Positions 62,224 to 64,000 of a stretch of DNA of 64,000 nucleotides are shown piece after piece. The notes beneath the pieces were generated by a model. The model was not told the origin of the DNA and searched no databases. It saw nothing but the letters and a program-made list of their open reading frames with translations. The position numbers were made by a program, and so were the translations under genes. The stretch comes from Mycosarcoma maydis (lineage: Eukaryota; Basidiomycota; Ustilaginomycetes; Ustilaginales): assembly GCF_000328475.2 (NCBI RefSeq), contig NC_026481.1, positions 186,001 to 250,000 on the forward strand, written 5' to 3'. Every line of letters begins with the position of its first letter. Within the stretch, counting starts at the first letter, position 1.

Positions 62224-64000
62224 ACGGCTTCACTACAAGCACATTCAGTGCCTCTGTGCTTTGGGTCTGGTGCGGTCTCTTTGCTTCGGTTTCTTGTTTC
62301 ATTTACTAGCACAGTCGTGGCTTTGCATCTTTGGTATGATGCATCCTCCATGCATGAAAAGCATAGCACATCATTGAAAATTCCTCATGCGGTAAAAAAA
62401 AAGCAAAAACTGAAAAGGGAGGATGGGTGCAAGATGTGTTTATCGCACAAAAATTTTCACTGCCTGCGTCGTTCAGCGCAGATGGACACGTTGCCAACAA
62501 TGCTTGGTGGGATGAACAGCAAGGAGAGAGATGTCCACACTCCGCTGTGATGCACTGTCTGCGCAGACAGTGGGCGTGAAGGACAGCTTCCGCCTGATGC
62601 ACGTGCATCACGGGCGAGTCTGGCGAAAAGCCAGAGGTGGCAATGCCGAAGGTCGACTAGCATGAAACAACGTGCTGGTATTAACGAGGCGAATTTGGGC
62701 CGATGCACACACTTTGCTCGTCGCTTCCACAAAAGAGCACACTAACGAGAAGAGTCAATAGGGTCGAGAGGTGGACACACTGATTGCTCTTTCGGCCCTG
62801 CGTTACATGCCTCGCTAAAGCCGAAGGTGAAGACAAGCTTTTTTTGTCGCCTTGCTTCTCTTGCGCTTTTCACTTTGTCCATGGACACATCGCGTTTGGC
62901 TCATACTCAGTCGCAGTGCCGCATCATCCAGCTAGCAAGCTGATGCTGGCATGCCTCGAGCTTCGTAGGCTTGCCGGAATATGCTTGGCGGCAACTGTCC
63001 AGCACGAAACCAGGAAGACCGAGTTGGATGGGCGAGGAGCAAGGAGTCAAAAGGCAAGAGAAGAAGCGAGGTTACTCTCACCCTCCAATTCTTCTGCACC
63101 TCCCTTGGCTATAAGATTTTTTGCTCATCAGCACTCGCACAGTTGACCGAGCGGGGTGGGGGACATGCGACAACCCCTTTGACTCAGTCCCTCCCACCGT
63201 GCTCGATCGGCCGTCGCTGTTTCCTCGTCCGAATCTCGGCAGGACTCTTTTCAGCCGACGCCGCGTCCCGCTTCAGAAAAGTCTTATCAGCCCCTGATCT
63301 ATCTGCGTCGCGACAGCTGTTCTTTGATCTCTCGCTTGGAAGATCAAGAAAATTCAGGCTGCGCAGTTGAACGGGGTCCACCTTTCGTCCCTGTTTTCTT
63401 TTTTTGGTTTTTTTCTTCCCTTCTCGGACTCTACCATTTTGCCGTGTTGGCATTCTTCGAGGCGCAATTGCGGACCGAGATCGCTCCCGTTGTGACTCAC
63501 AATTGCTCTCTGTCGATACGCTTGCCCGTCAGTCCTTCGTGGATGGGCAATGGCTGAGAATGTTCTCGGACCTGTCTATCTGTCGGCCAGACGTGACCTT
63601 GCAAGCTTTTTACGAATGATGTTTCGATCTCCCCCGCACGTACAGGAAATGCAAGAACACTAGGCTTCGGCAATCTTCGTGGAAAGGTTGCTGGTCTACT
63701 TGCTGAGTCCGTTCGCTTCTGTTCACGTCCTTGCGTCGAAGTCAGCGCCAGCATCCGTTGGCAATGTGTTACCCGTACTCTTGTTTCGCCATGCCATAGT
63801 TGACAGGCGGAGCTCTATGCGAAAGACGCAATCAAGATTGCCGCGTGCCACGGCTTGATATGTTGATGGTGGCAATTTCGATCTCCTTTGATCGGATATC
63901 TCAGCCTCGCAACCTGCTCTCCCTTGCAAGTGACGTTTGAGTTCGCGGCAGTTCGCTTTGGTATGCCGGCGGAGATGCCTCCTCCCCTTCGCGCTGTAAT
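62224..64000. other. Terminal 1.8 kb without recognisable gene
   Basis: No conserved protein or tRNA was recognised on either strand. An A-run lies at 62394-62403, a cluster of three hairpins at 62553-62635, and T-rich segments at 63398-63416. It may be the upstream region of a gene beyond the window. Confidence 0.4.
62553..62635. repeat. Cluster of three hairpin-forming palindromes
   Basis: First, a perfect 20-bp palindrome CACTGTCTGCGCAGACAGTG (62553-62572). Second, a perfect 16-bp palindrome TGATGCACGTGCATCA (62595-62610). Third, a 6-bp stem with GAAAA loop, TCTGGCGAAAAGCCAGA (62619-62635). All lie within 83 bp of non-coding DNA. Confidence 0.85.

Overview
This is nuclear DNA from a basidiomycete fungus, most likely a smut of the order Ustilaginales (Ustilago/Sporisorium type). 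That placement is an inference. It rests on gene-dense, mostly intronless, GC-balanced coding regions with long Ser/Pro/Ala-rich low-complexity tails, a few short GT-AG introns, dispersed 5S rRNA genes and fungal-type proteins (Zn2Cys6 and Ace2/Swi5-like regulators, Atp17, Ost5, Mpc1). No bacterial features, plasmid, phage, CRISPR array or intact transposon was seen.

Layout from left to right: the 3' end of glutaminyl-tRNA synthetase (+); orotate phosphoribosyltransferase URA5 (-); tRNA m5C methyltransferase NCL1/NSUN2 (-), divergent from Paf1-complex subunit CDC73 (+); a hypothetical protein (-); a two-exon OST5 gene (-); a 5S rRNA gene (-) in a gene-poor 4-kb stretch; PEP carboxykinase PCK1 (+) and acetoacetyl-CoA synthetase (+); a VCX1-type Ca2+/H+ exchanger (-); a giant sacsin-like ATPase (+); a three-exon MPC1 gene (-); a large Zn2Cys6 regulator (+); RPS0 (-); a GIY-YIG/T5orf172 protein (+); RPS2 (+); a two-exon ATP17 gene (+); DNA polymerase kappa (-); a very large ATG4 protease (+); NAP1 (-); a 4.3-kb gene-free region; a C2H2 regulator (+); a second 5S rRNA gene (+); and a protein with an incomplete acetyltransferase-like end (+). 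The last 1.8 kb holds no recognisable gene.

The content is mainly housekeeping: translation (GlnRS, NCL1, RPS0, RPS2, 5S), mitochondrial energy and carbon flow (MPC1, PCK1, acetoacetyl-CoA synthetase, ATP17), chromatin and transcription (CDC73, NAP1, two regulators), DNA damage tolerance (Pol kappa), autophagy (ATG4), glycosylation (OST5) and Ca2+ homeostasis. There is no evidence of a gene cluster acting as one pathway. PCK1 and acetoacetyl-CoA synthetase, which lie side by side on one strand, are both plausible in growth on non-sugar carbon.

Three spliced small genes (OST5, MPC1, ATP17) were reconstructed exon by exon because single-frame reading misses or mis-extends them. The most unusual items are the sacsin-like ATPase that also carries a CUE-like segment and a C-terminal HEIAH zincin-like motif; an ATG4 whose protease fold is split by long low-complexity inserts; a stop-free 225-nt (3n) intron in ATP17; a short intergenic repeat built on AATCACGAAT/ATTCGTGATT seen in nearly every long spacer; and a triple-hairpin cluster near 62.6 kb.
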